In this document: in pieces, positions 36,344 to 44,876 of the stretch
Position numbering within the stretch: position 1 is the stretch's first letter
How the letters are laid out: the number at the start of each line of letters is the position of its first letter
DNA from: Muribaculaceae bacterium
GTDB lineage: Bacteria > Bacteroidota > Bacteroidia > Bacteroidales > Muribaculaceae
Direction: 5' to 3'
Assembly: GCA_017619935.1 (NCBI GenBank)
Contig: JAFZRJ010000019.1
Location: 62,001 to 126,000, forward strand
DNA: 64,000 nt
The notes under the pieces: model-generated
Told to the model about the DNA's origin: nothing
Seen by the model: only the letters and a program-made list of their open reading frames with translations
Database searches by the model: none
Translations under genes and position numbers: made by a program

Positions 36344-37069
36344 TCAGCGCGAAAGGAACTTGCTGGAGATGTATGCCTGAAATGCGTCTTTGTAAAGGTC
36401 GCCAATGGGTAATGAGGCATCCTGGTTCATCACCACATGGTTCTTGTTGACTTCCGCTATCTTTTTCAGGTTGATGATGTAGGAACGGTGAATGCGCATG
36501 AAAGTGTTGGCAGGTAACCGTTCCTCCATTTTCTTCATGCTCAACAGCACCACGATGGGGCGTGGCGAGGCGTCGCTGTAGATACGCAGATACTCGCTCA
36601 TGGCCTCAATGTAACGGATATCGTCGAGCGCCACACGCACAATCTTGTAATCCGATTTCAGGAAAATGGCGTCGTCGGCATCGGGAGCCGATACATCGGT
36701 GGGCGTGTTGATGATTTCGTAACGCTTTTTCACCTTTTCGGCTGCCCGCTTGAAATCCTCAAGGCCGAAGGGCTTGAGCAGATAATCCACAGCATCAACT
36801 TTGTAGCCTTCGATAGCATATTCGCTGTAAGCAGTGGTGAAGACCACCAATGGCGGTTGGGCAAGCGAACGCACAAATTCCAGACCGTTGAGGTCGGGCA
36901 TGTTGATGTCAATGAAAATGGCGTCGATATTATTCTCTTCCATTACTTTTTTGGCGTCAAGAGCGCTGGAGCAGGACTCCACCAATTCCAAAAAAGGAAC
37001 TTTCTTGACGTAGGAAGTAAGTTGTTTGAGAGCCAGAGGCTCGTCATCGATAGCTAGGCAGCGAATCAT
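36344..37069 (-). CDS. LytTR-family response regulator
   Basis: 241 residues. A receiver domain (1-120) has the acidic pair IDDE, phospho-acceptor Asp54 in IFIDINMPDL, and conserved lysine in LLKPFG. A LytTR DNA-binding domain (about 140-240) follows (YKIVRVALDDIRYIEAMSEYLRIY, FMRIHRSYIINLKKI). It pairs with the histidine kinase 12 bases upstream. It ends convergent with the PUL, so it may or may not control it. Confidence 0.95.
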   Translation of the reverse strand: MIRCLAIDDEPLALKQLTSYVKKVPFLELVESCSSALDAKKVMEENNIDAIFIDINMPDLNGLEFVRSLAQPPLVVFTTAYSEYAIEGYKVDAVDYLLKPFGLEDFKRAAEKVKKRYEIINTPTDVSAPDADDAIFLKSDYKIVRVALDDIRYIEAMSEYLRIYSDASPRPIVVLLSMKKMEERLPANTFMRIHRSYIINLKKIAEVNKNHVVMNQDASLPIGDLYKDAFQAYISSKFLSR

Positions 37070-37081
37070 AGTGGATGTGGT

Positions 37082-38275
37082 TTAATTGTTGTCATGAATT
37101 TGCTTGAGGGGGAAAGCAAGCGTCACTTTATAAGTGGTGTCATCTTCGTTGATGTTGAAGTCATAATTCTTTCCGAAGATGAGATCCAGTCGCTTAATCA
37201 CGTTGGCAACGCCGAAACCGCCATGTTCGATTTTGGCATTTTTCTTGTCACTGTGCTTGCTGTTGGCGCACTCAAAGATGAGGTGGTCGTTTTCCACCCT
37301 GATGGCGGCATGGATATAGGACGGCTCCACGTAACTCACGCCATGTTTGAAGGCATTCTCTAGGAAAGAGATAACCAGCAGCGGCAACACATTGACATTG
37401 GGAACGGGGTCGGGCGTGTCAAATACAATCTCTACTTGATCCTCATATCTGATTCTCATCAAGTCGATATAATTGTTCAGGAACACGATGCCTCGGTCCA
37501 AAGGAATTGTTGATTTGGCGCCGTCGTAGAGCATGTATCTCAACATGTGCGACAACTTGACAATGCTCAGCTTTGCTTTTTCGGGGTCAATATCCACCAA
37601 CGCATGGATGTTATTGAGCGTGTTCATCAAGAAATGTGGATTGACCTGATATTTCAAGTATGATAATTCTTGCTGGATTTTTTCTTGCTCAAGTTCCTTC
37701 TTGCGTTGTACGATTGTGCGATTTAGGTAATACCACTTCAGTCCCAGGTTGGATGCCAGAATAAACAGCAGCAACATGATTGCAATCAGGTCAATGGGCG
37801 AGTAGTGGAGGTCGTTTATCCAACTGCTGTCTTTGTTATTGGATTTGACCAGTTCGGGTGGCGGCATTTTCTTGGGATTATTAAACTCCCCATCTTTTCC
37901 CGCAAATTTAAACGTGAGGGTGTCGCCCTCCTCATTCACCAACTTTTCAATGTGCTGTGGCCCCTGGTGTTTAGGTTGGCTAAAAGCACACTGGTATAAA
38001 CTGAAGCAAGCGCCCAGAACAAAAACGCCGATGACGTACATTTTGATGTTGCGCTTATGAATGAGTATAGGAGCGAGGAACTGGTTATGAATAAGGAATG
38101 CGATGAGCATAAGCACCACCCCGTCCCACATGTGCAGCAAAGGCATCCACCGGAATTCAATATCATCGACCAAGGTGGCGTGTATATACATAGTAACTAG
38201 TGGTGCTAAAAACATCACTAGCCAAATGATGATATATGTCCGCCATTCTTGGCGTGTTGTGGATTCAGTGCTCAC
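37082..38275 (-). CDS. LytS-like sensor histidine kinase
   Basis: 397 residues with four membrane segments (about 14-31, 50-72, 78-95 and 160-183). A periplasmic loop of about 65 residues lies between the last two. The His_kinase domain (PF06580) has the phospho-acceptor His214 in YQVNPHFLMNTLNNIHAL, and the ATPase part has ISFLENAFKHGV. A cysteine pair near 90-96 is at the start of the loop. It works with the LytTR regulator downstream. The signal sensed is unknown. Confidence 0.93.
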   Translation of the reverse strand: MSTESTTRQEWRTYIIIWLVMFLAPLVTMYIHATLVDDIEFRWMPLLHMWDGVVLMLIAFLIHNQFLAPILIHKRNIKMYVIGVFVLGACFSLYQCAFSQPKHQGPQHIEKLVNEEGDTLTFKFAGKDGEFNNPKKMPPPELVKSNNKDSSWINDLHYSPIDLIAIMLLLFILASNLGLKWYYLNRTIVQRKKELEQEKIQQELSYLKYQVNPHFLMNTLNNIHALVDIDPEKAKLSIVKLSHMLRYMLYDGAKSTIPLDRGIVFLNNYIDLMRIRYEDQVEIVFDTPDPVPNVNVLPLLVISFLENAFKHGVSYVEPSYIHAAIRVENDHLIFECANSKHSDKKNAKIEHGGFGVANVIKRLDLIFGKNYDFNINEDDTTYKVTLAFPLKQIHDNN

Positions 38276-38300
38276 GTTTCAGCAATCTAATACATTTTTG

Positions 38301-38331
38301 CAAAATTAAAGGCCGAGGTTTTAAATTGCAA
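38301..38331 (-). promoter_or_regulatory. Promoter of the histidine kinase-regulator pair
   Basis: On the minus strand TTG (38329-38331), 20 bases, TAATTTTG (38301-38308), about 25 bases before the start. Confidence 0.65.
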
Positions 38332-38428
38332 ATAAAATCAGCGGTATGGTTATTTTTCTCTATATAAAGCGGGTTTTATGGCTTGAATGGGCTTTGAACA
38401 TTCAAGCACCGTGTGTCAATACCCGTTT

Positions 38429-39646
38429 TCAGTAGAAAATCTTGACGCGTCGCGACAGCGTTTCGCGGGTGGTATAGCCTTCGGCCACCGTGAGGGTGCC
38501 CTGTGCGTCAATCGGGTCACTAGATTTGCTATAACTATAGGTGTTGCCCCCGCTAATGTTGATATCGGCGTCACTCTTAATGCCTTTGGGTGAAGAAAAC
38601 CCTTTTATGCCCGTGGTGACCACATTGATGTTGCCACCAGTGATGACCAGGTCGCCCACAGTGTTGAGGCCCTTGCCACCTTCACCGGTGCTTTTCATGT
38701 TGAGTGTGCCTCCCGAAACGGTCATTATGCCTTCGCACTTGATTCCGGCGCAGCTGCTAGTGTCGGCAAGGGTTTCCAGCGATTCCTCGACGATGCGGCT
38801 GTTGCCGCTGGTGATGACGGTGGTGCGTCCGCCTTTCACGTCCACGTCCAGGTCACTCTTGATACCCTTGTATCCATCGCCAGTGATGGTGATGTTGAGC
38901 ACACCTCCATCAATGAAGACACCATCGTTGGCCTTAATGCCGTGTCCAGCGCTGGATGTCACATTCAGTTTGCAGCCTGGTCTGAAGCGGATGTAGTCGT
39001 CGCTGACAAAGCCGTGCCCGCCAGTGGCATTGACGTTGAGCGTGCCTGTTCCACTGACTATCACTTGTCCTTCGCTGAAGAAAGCGCCTTTCATTTGTTC
39101 GCCCGAAGTAGTGGAATAGATGGCTCCATCGGTGAGCGTGTTGGTGGTTCCGTCGGTCAGAACCAGATAGACGGTTTTGCCGCACTGGTCGTTGATGGCG
39201 GCTCCCGTAGGATTGGTGATGCTCACACCATTGAGGGTGAGTTTGAATTTGGAATCGCTGTAGATTTTGAAGGAGCCGTTGTCGGTGGTTCCGCTGAGCA
39301 CATAGTCAACGTGTCCCGCGGAGCTGTTGACGACCACGTGCGTGCCATTGGCGTTGATGGATACGCGGTTGGTGGCACCATCGAGTGTGACGGTTTCACC
39401 CTCGTAGTGAATATAGACTGTGCGCAGAATGCTTTCGTTTTCCACGTAGTCGTTATAGTAAGGGTCGTCGGGGTCGGTGATGACCTCGTCAGGAGCTTCT
39501 TCAAGTGCGCTGTAGTCCAAGTCGATGTCGATGGGTTTGATCGCTTGGTCGGCCAGAATAAGCAGGGTGTCGAAATCACTGTCGTCCTTCGTGCAACTGG
39601 TGATGAAGGGCAACAAGGCGGTGAACAATATGATGATTTTTTTCAT
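38429..39646 (-). CDS. Lipoprotein of the Cthe_2159-like carbohydrate-binding beta-helix family
   Basis: 405 residues with a lipoprotein signal MKKIIILFTALLPFITSC. An acidic linker (about 45-72) precedes a repetitive beta-helix: GTGTLNVNATGGHGFVSDD, GHGIKANDGVFIDGG, GDGYKGIKSDLDVDVKGG, SPKGIKSDADINISGG. This pattern matches the Cthe_2159/DUF4353 family, whose founding member binds cellulose and polygalacturonate. It is the last gene of an operon with VTC-like, DUF4956 and DUF2490 genes and is likely anchored in the outer membrane. Confidence 0.85.
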   Translation of the reverse strand: MKKIIILFTALLPFITSCTKDDSDFDTLLILADQAIKPIDIDLDYSALEEAPDEVITDPDDPYYNDYVENESILRTVYIHYEGETVTLDGATNRVSINANGTHVVVNSSAGHVDYVLSGTTDNGSFKIYSDSKFKLTLNGVSITNPTGAAINDQCGKTVYLVLTDGTTNTLTDGAIYSTTSGEQMKGAFFSEGQVIVSGTGTLNVNATGGHGFVSDDYIRFRPGCKLNVTSSAGHGIKANDGVFIDGGVLNITITGDGYKGIKSDLDVDVKGGRTTVITSGNSRIVEESLETLADTSSCAGIKCEGIMTVSGGTLNMKSTGEGGKGLNTVGDLVITGGNINVVTTGIKGFSSPKGIKSDADINISGGNTYSYSKSSDPIDAQGTLTVAEGYTTRETLSRRVKIFY

Positions 39647-39673
39647 GATCGGCTTCTTGTGTGGAAAAACGGC

Positions 39674-40426
39674 TTAAAACTTGAACTTGTAACCCAGTCC
39701 CAAATAATGGATGTTTTCGTCACCGTCATCATCGCTGTTCACATACTGGTAACGATAGAACACTTCAAAGGTGTGCTTTTTGGTGAGCGCGAAATCGGTG
39801 CCCAGTTGCAGTCGCATCTTATCAAAACTCAGCGAATTGAACAGTTCAATGCTGGCCCACGGCGAGAATTTGCTCTTGGGAATGTTCCAATCGGCTTTCA
39901 GTCGTGACCGCAGGGTGTGCTTGCCCTTGCTGCGCACTTGGGTGTCTTCCCACTCGTTGTCATCAAAGTCATAGCGGGTAGTTGTTTTTTCGGGTCGGTA
40001 TGTGTATCTCCAGCGCTCACGCAGTGAGAAGGTGACGCGTTGCCACTTTTGTGACGCGGTGAGCGACGCGTACACGCGATGACGGGTTCCCCAATAACTG
40101 GGTCGCCAGTTGTTGAAAGTTCCCTCATCGTGGAGCGAGAGTTTCTCAATGTTGTTGTCGATGAGTAACTGGTACCCTGCATCGGCTTTCAGCCAAGAAT
40201 TGATTTTGTACTGTCCGACGAGCGCCAAACTCACACGGTCGGCCGTGCGAAAATCATTACGAGAGCGAAACTCGGCTTCGATGCCGATGCCGCTCTTCTT
40301 GTTGAATTTTTTCTCAGCCCCTGCCGAAACAATCATGCCGGTATCGTCGGCCACGGCGCTCATGGGTACCAGCAGCGCAACACACAGCACCAGTGAGGCG
40401 ATGATATTTATTTCACGTCTTCCCAT
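39674..40426 (-). CDS. DUF2490-type outer-membrane beta-barrel protein
   Basis: 250 residues with a signal peptide ending SAVA. The rest is a run of amphipathic beta-strands rich in aromatic and charged residues (YGYKFKF-type end: LGLGYKFKF), as in DUF2490 barrels. FRSRNDFRTADRVSLALVGQ and WRPSYWGTRHRVYASL are characteristic strands. The function is unknown. It overlaps the end of the DUF4956 gene by 19 bases, so the two are coupled. Confidence 0.82.
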   Translation of the reverse strand: MGRREINIIASLVLCVALLVPMSAVADDTGMIVSAGAEKKFNKKSGIGIEAEFRSRNDFRTADRVSLALVGQYKINSWLKADAGYQLLIDNNIEKLSLHDEGTFNNWRPSYWGTRHRVYASLTASQKWQRVTFSLRERWRYTYRPEKTTTRYDFDDNEWEDTQVRSKGKHTLRSRLKADWNIPKSKFSPWASIELFNSLSFDKMRLQLGTDFALTKKHTFEVFYRYQYVNSDDDGDENIHYLGLGYKFKF

Positions 40427-41109
40427 TCGTCGCGTTTCACTTTGATGACGTTGCTGACATGGTTGTCGGCAGGTTCGGCCTTGTCGTTGTAGTAGATGCG
40501 CAGCAATGCTGTATCGCGCAGGAAGTCCACACTGCCTACCGTTACATCGGTGATGTCCAGGCCCAGCCGTTCACGTAGGTCGGCCAGCAGTTCCTCGCGT
40601 TTGTCGGGCGTGATGAGTTTGATGCGGTCATATTGCACCAACTTGGACTGCAAGCCTTTTTTGAGCAAGAAACGCTCACACAGGAACATGGCGAGCAACA
40701 TGACGATGTTGGGAATCAGCGCCTCGTAGAAATCAATGGCACATCCCAGCGCATTGATGACCGACAAGCAGATGATACTGAACAAATAGGTCATCTCGCG
40801 TACGGGCATGGCGTCGGTGCGGTAGCGCATGATGCTGAAGATGCCGAACAGACCGATACCGATACCGATGCCGGTCTTCCCTTTCATGTCTTCCAGAACG
40901 AAAATCATGGAATAGACAAGGAAGTAGATGGCGACGCCCAAGAGCATGAACGTGAAGTAGAAGTCGCGTCGGCGGCTCTTGCGGTAGTATAAAAAGTGCA
41001 CCATTATCCACACCACCAAGATGTTGAGGACCAATGTGCCTAGGGCCATGTGGCCGTAGTATCCTGTGGTAAAGAGCTGTTGCAGCATAGTTGTGAAGTC
41101 GTTTCCCAT
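40408..41109 (-). CDS. DUF4956 membrane protein
   Basis: 233 residues with four membrane segments in the N-terminal 140 residues, including the family's GIGIGIGLFGIFSIMRYRTDAMPVREMTYLF stretch, and a cytoplasmic alpha/beta C-terminal part. DUF4956 proteins are regularly encoded beside VTC-like polyphosphate polymerases, as here. Their role is not known. It lies 17 bases after the VTC-like gene. Confidence 0.88.
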   Translation of the reverse strand: MGNDFTTMLQQLFTTGYYGHMALGTLVLNILVVWIMVHFLYYRKSRRRDFYFTFMLLGVAIYFLVYSMIFVLEDMKGKTGIGIGIGLFGIFSIMRYRTDAMPVREMTYLFSIICLSVINALGCAIDFYEALIPNIVMLLAMFLCERFLLKKGLQSKLVQYDRIKLITPDKREELLADLRERLGLDITDVTVGSVDFLRDTALLRIYYNDKAEPADNHVSNVIKVKRDEWEDVK

Positions 41110-41126
41110 ATCAAATATTGTTTTTG

Positions 41127-41939
41127 TTAATTGACTGATGTGTTGGTGAGTTCCCGTCCCAGGATGCGCTCCGCCAGTCGCATCCTTATTTTGAAGCGGT
41201 TACGCTTGAGTTGATCGTTGGTGAATGCCTGCCCCATGCAGTACTTGCTGAATCCCTGAGGTTGGATGCGTAGCTGCCGCAACAAGTCAAGGATGGGGGA
41301 GGGTTGCAGTCCATCGCGCTTAAGTTCAATGATGGCCAGTCCGGTGAGGTCGCAGTGCTTGCCAGTGAGCAGGTTGTGGAATTTCAGGCCAGTGTCGATG
41401 GTGACGCGTTCGGTGCGCGCTTTATTGACCAGCGTGATGCGGTTGAAATTGTTTTCCAGTTGCTGCGTGAGGCTTTCGGGAGCGAAGCGCAGGTTTTGGC
41501 GTAAGAATTCATCATAGCCGATGAACGCATCATTCTGTCGCTTAAACACTATGTCATGCGGATGGTCGGCGACGTCAAAGTCGGTCATGGTTATGCGTTT
41601 CTTTTTGGTGCGGTAATGGTTGTTTTTGGTTTTGACCTCAAGGAAGTTGAGCCGCGAGTCCACATAGGAACGGATGCGCACCTTTTGGCGGTTGAGATGA
41701 CCGTTCTGGTGCATGGTGTACATGTCTTGAGCGGCGGTGTCGAAATAGGCGGTGAAGTAACGCGCGATGCGTTCACCCTCGATGTCCTGTGCGAAATAAT
41801 CACCACGAGCCAGTTTGAGCAGCTCCAACAAGACTCGCTCCGAAGTCACAAATTTTGTGTCGGTGCGGTTCATGAGTTTGATGCCGCTCATCTGCTCCAG
41901 TGTGATGGGTTCATACTGTGTGATGATGTTTCGTAACAT
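41127..41939 (-). CDS. Polyphosphate polymerase (VTC)-domain protein
   Basis: 270 residues from MLRNIITQYEP; the upstream extension is not homologous-looking and crosses the leader hairpin. It has the VTC tunnel-fold pattern: MNRTDTKFVT, ARYFTAYFDTAAQDMY, NRQKVRIRSYVDSRLNFLEVKTKNN, ERVTIDTGLKF, LAIIELKRDG and FSKYCMG. Eukaryotic Vtc4 makes polyphosphate from ATP. Bacterial homologues in this context are not well characterised. It is the first gene of the four-gene operon. Confidence 0.9.
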   Translation of the reverse strand: MLRNIITQYEPITLEQMSGIKLMNRTDTKFVTSERVLLELLKLARGDYFAQDIEGERIARYFTAYFDTAAQDMYTMHQNGHLNRQKVRIRSYVDSRLNFLEVKTKNNHYRTKKKRITMTDFDVADHPHDIVFKRQNDAFIGYDEFLRQNLRFAPESLTQQLENNFNRITLVNKARTERVTIDTGLKFHNLLTGKHCDLTGLAIIELKRDGLQPSPILDLLRQLRIQPQGFSKYCMGQAFTNDQLKRNRFKIRMRLAERILGRELTNTSVN

Positions 41940-41984
41940 GACTCTCTTTTTAACTAAAAACGGAAAAAAGTTCCGTTTAGTGTG

Positions 41985-42015
41985 CAAAAGTATGAGATAA
42001 CTATCAAAATGTCAA
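41985..42015 (-). promoter_or_regulatory. Promoter of the VTC-DUF4956-DUF2490-Cthe_2159-like operon
   Basis: On the minus strand TTG (42013-42015), 20 bases, TACTTTTG (41985-41992). Just after the expected start, CTAAACGGAA pairs with TTCCGTTT and is followed by T-rich sequence, a possible attenuator hairpin (about 41950-41981). Confidence 0.65.
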
Positions 42016-42079
42016 TACTTTTCAATTAAAATTCCAATTTTCTCAATTAAATGCGGCATTTGAGGTAGTCAAGTCAATT

Positions 42080-42153
42080 CTGAGACTCAGAGGTCTCCGA
42101 GAACTCAGAGTTGAGAAGTCAAGAGGCCCCAGAGCATTCTCGGAGGCCTCTTG
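42080..42153 (-). repeat. CCGAG-type intergenic repeat with terminator-like stem
   Basis: Units CTGAGACTCAGAGGTCTCCGAG and GAACTCAGAG are followed by a hairpin CAAGAGGCC/GGCCTCTTG (42120-42128 and 42145-42153). It lies just after the stop of the small dockerin gene on the minus strand. Confidence 0.6.
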
Positions 42154-42177
42154 AATATCTTGAGATGTTTTCAGTGG

Positions 42178-42606
42178 CTATATGGCGAGGATAATGTTGA
42201 TGACCTCATTCACATCCTCCACGTCCACTTTACCGTCTTCGTTCAGGTCGGCACTGCCGGGATAGTCTGTTGCATCCTTCAAGTCAAGGATGATGTTGAT
42301 GGTGGCATTCACGTCCTCGACATCCACTTTTCCGTCGCCGTTCACGTCGCCATACACACCCGAGGTGGAGCCATGGTGTTTGGTGTTGGTGAATTCCATG
42401 TAGTCGAGGGCACTCAGTTCCAAAGTGGTGACTTGGTCGCCAACGGTGATGACGGCCATGCCATCGCTGAACGTGATTTTCAGCCCATTGGTGTCAACCT
42501 GGGTGATTTCGGCATCGTGATTCACGCAGTTGAGAAAGGTGAAGGTTTCGGCTTTTGCACTCATCAACGTGAACAAGGTGATGAGCAAGACTATATACTT
42601 TTTCAT
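42178..42606 (-). CDS. Small secreted dockerin protein
   Basis: 142 residues from MKKYIVLLITLFTLMSAKAE; an ATG six codons upstream is possible. After the signal peptide only about 60 residues precede the dockerin, including a beta-rich unit (GLKITFSDGMAVITVGD and LELSALDYMEFT). The last 57 residues are a dockerin with two loops; one has NEDG in place of NGDG. The protein is thus almost all docking domain. It directly follows the Cthe_2159-like gene at 42634, and both are probably one operon. Confidence 0.82.
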   Translation of the reverse strand: MKKYIVLLITLFTLMSAKAETFTFLNCVNHDAEITQVDTNGLKITFSDGMAVITVGDQVTTLELSALDYMEFTNTKHHGSTSGVYGDVNGDGKVDVEDVNATINIILDLKDATDYPGSADLNEDGKVDVEDVNEVINIILAI

Positions 42607-42633
42607 TGTCGTAGTTCTTTTCATGAGAGTTGG

Positions 42634-44133
42634 TTATTGCATACGCACGAATGGTGCTTGGGCCGTTCCGGTCGCCAAACTTGTCCCGCTGTCGGTGACA
42701 GCTTCGGGTTGCAGATAGAGGCCGTGCCAGTTTTCCTTTTCTGTATCCAGCGTGCTGCCGCTGTAAAGCGTATAGGTGGCGCCTTCGATGAAAGTGGGTG
42801 TCGAGAAGAACAGCGTGTGCTTCTTGCTCGATGAGTAACTGCGTCCCTGAGTGAAAGCCATCACATGGTTGCCGTCGGCATCGCTTAGGGAAAAGTTGGT
42901 CTTCGCCACTGTCCCCGTATAGGTGAGGACCGGTTGCACGGTGATGGTGTCACATTCCAATGGTGTGCTGACCAGAGCACCCACTCCGGCGATGTTACCA
43001 CCGCTGATGTATAGTGCCATCGCTCCACGTATGCTATAACCCACTGTTGATGGTGCGTAAGCAACCACGTTGCCACCCGCAATGTGAGTGATTTCACCGG
43101 CATTCACACCGTGAGCCGCGACGGAGTATGCGTAAATGTTACCGCCAGTAATCGTGAGATTGGTCTTCGAGTGGAGGGCGTTATCGTCGGCGGTGGTTTC
43201 GATGGTGCCATCGCTGATGGTGATGTCTTTTTCCACTTTGATGCCCTTGCCACTGTCTTCAGTGGCGTTTACGCGAATGTAACCGCCAGTCATGATGAAC
43301 TGGCCATTGTTGGTCTTTGTGGAATCCTTCTTGCAGTCGACTTGAATACCATCGTTGCCGCACTGGTCCACGATGATGTTACCGCTCTTGACTTCCAGGA
43401 ACTGATTGACACTCACCCCGTCGCCCACGGCTTTCTTGACGTTGATGGTGCCGACGAAACTCTTTTTCAGTTCCATGTATTCATCGCTTTTGAACCCATG
43501 CTTGGTGTTGCCGGTGATTACCAGATTACCTCCGCCCTTGAATTCGCTGTGTCCTTCCACCACGAAGCAGGCGCTTTGGGTCCCTTTTTCGCAATCCTCA
43601 AGGGTGTTGGTGGTGCCATCGGCCACTTGAATCTCAATGCGTTTTCCGTCATCAATGACGATGGCAGCCCCCTTAGTGTTGGTGAGTGTGAGTCCGTTGA
43701 GAATGAATGTGGCTTTATAATTGCCGCTTTGGAAAAATGAACCATCAGCCGATGTCCCACTCAATGTGTAAAACACTTCTTGCATCATGAGGGTGTCCTG
43801 CACCATGCTCACATGCGCCCCATCGATGGTGGGGGTGAGTTGCGAGGCGATGTTGCCGGCGATGATGGCCGTGGCCTTGTCGTTGTCGTATTCAATGTTC
43901 ACGGTGTTGCCATCAACAATTTCGCTCGTGATGTAAAGGCTGTCAATATCGGCAATGGCAAACGCCTTTCCCTGTATGGTGAGCGTGTCGCCTCCAGCGC
44001 TAAAAGGCATCAGGCCCACTTGTTGGCTCTCAAAGGCATATTTGATTTGCCCCATGGAAACCCATAGTGTCTGTTGTGCCCAACTCACGCAAGCAGCTAT
44101 TGTAAAAGCTAAAACGAGAGATAATTTCTTCAT
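42634..44133 (-). CDS. Secreted Cthe_2159-like carbohydrate-binding beta-helix protein
   Basis: 499 residues with signal peptide MKKLSLVLAFTIAACVSWAQ. The cysteine at position 15 is not in a good lipobox. The beta-helix has turns such as GTINVKKAVGDGVSVNQ, GNIIVDQCGNDGIQVD, GYIRVNATEDSGKGIKVEKD, NALHSKTNLTITGGNIYAY and AHGVNAGEITHIAGGNV. The fold is shared with the lipoprotein at 38429 but the export signal differs. It has no dockerin or CTD tail itself. It is followed after 27 bases by the small dockerin protein. It has its own promoter (44166-44198). Confidence 0.85.
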   Translation of the reverse strand: MKKLSLVLAFTIAACVSWAQQTLWVSMGQIKYAFESQQVGLMPFSAGGDTLTIQGKAFAIADIDSLYITSEIVDGNTVNIEYDNDKATAIIAGNIASQLTPTIDGAHVSMVQDTLMMQEVFYTLSGTSADGSFFQSGNYKATFILNGLTLTNTKGAAIVIDDGKRIEIQVADGTTNTLEDCEKGTQSACFVVEGHSEFKGGGNLVITGNTKHGFKSDEYMELKKSFVGTINVKKAVGDGVSVNQFLEVKSGNIIVDQCGNDGIQVDCKKDSTKTNNGQFIMTGGYIRVNATEDSGKGIKVEKDITISDGTIETTADDNALHSKTNLTITGGNIYAYSVAAHGVNAGEITHIAGGNVVAYAPSTVGYSIRGAMALYISGGNIAGVGALVSTPLECDTITVQPVLTYTGTVAKTNFSLSDADGNHVMAFTQGRSYSSSKKHTLFFSTPTFIEGATYTLYSGSTLDTEKENWHGLYLQPEAVTDSGTSLATGTAQAPFVRMQ

Positions 44134-44165
44134 TATCTAAAACAATTAATGTGTATTTTGGAACG

Positions 44166-44198
44166 CAAATATACTTCTTTTTTTTCACTTGAAGCAAA
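44166..44198 (-). promoter_or_regulatory. Promoter of the Cthe_2159-like/small-dockerin operon
   Basis: On the minus strand TTTG (44195-44198), 21 bases, TATATTTG (44166-44173). Confidence 0.7.
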
Positions 44199-44287
44199 TT
44201 TTCTCGACAGAATCCCCAAAATAGTCGCTAAAGCGACCAAATGACAGAATTAGTTTAAAATATCACCTAGTTTTCTGACTCACGTTA

Positions 44288-44335
44288 ATATAGCAGTGGC
44301 GCGACCCTCACATGAGAGCCGCGCCACTGCTATAT
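44288..44335 (-). repeat. Dispersed palindromic repeat, copy 2 (terminator-like)
   Basis: The longest copy: ATATAGCAGTGGCGCG pairs perfectly with CGCGCCACTGCTATAT, and the inner arms extend the stem with mismatches to an ACAT loop. It lies right after the folA stop on the minus strand and may end the thyA-folA transcript. Confidence 0.8.
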
Positions 44336-44348
44336 CAGCTATTTCTGG

Positions 44349-44876
44349 CTATTTGCGTCGAAGGGTGATGAAGGTATAGGGATATGGATTGCGGTCATCG
44401 GAATCGTGATGTTCTTCACTGATGGTGTCCCACTCAATGGGGTCGATGGTGGGGAAAAAAGCGTCGGCTTCGGGGAACGTGGCATGCAAGCGGGTGAGGT
44501 AGAGCGTGGTGACACGCTCGAAGGTGGCAGCATAGATTTGCGCTCCACCGATGATGAATACCTCGCCGGGCATGATGGCGGCCTTAATGGCTTCGTCCAC
44601 CGAATGTGCAACGGTGACATCGGGCGCCGAGAAATGCTCATTGCGTGTGATGACGATATTTTGCCGTCCTGGCAATGCCCCTTTAGGGAAGGAGTCGAAA
44701 GTGCGCCGCCCCATGATGATGCTGTGCCCCATGGTGATGGCCTTGAAATGCTTGAGGTCGGCGGGCAGGTGACACAACAAGTCTCCGTTGCGTCCTATCG
44801 CGCCGTCATCGGCCACAACAACGATTGCCGCTAGTGCGACCTCTTGCTCCTCGACTTGGTGATGTTTCTTGCTCAT
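44349..44876 (-). CDS. folA: Dihydrofolate reductase
   Basis: 175 residues. FolA reduces dihydrofolate to tetrahydrofolate with NADPH and recycles the folate used by ThyA. Motifs: [30 protein letters not shown] at the N-terminus with the active-site acid, [29 protein letters not shown], and [15 protein letters not shown] charged N-terminal extension ([12 protein letters not shown]) precedes the domain. The start overlaps the stop of thyA by 4 bases. Confidence 0.97.
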   Translation of the reverse strand: MSKKHHQVEEQEVALAAIVVVADDGAIGRNGDLLCHLPADLKHFKAITMGHSIIMGRRTFDSFPKGALPGRQNIVITRNEHFSAPDVTVAHSVDEAIKAAIMPGEVFIIGGAQIYAATFERVTTLYLTRLHATFPEADAFFPTIDPIEWDTISEEHHDSDDRNPYPYTFITLRRK

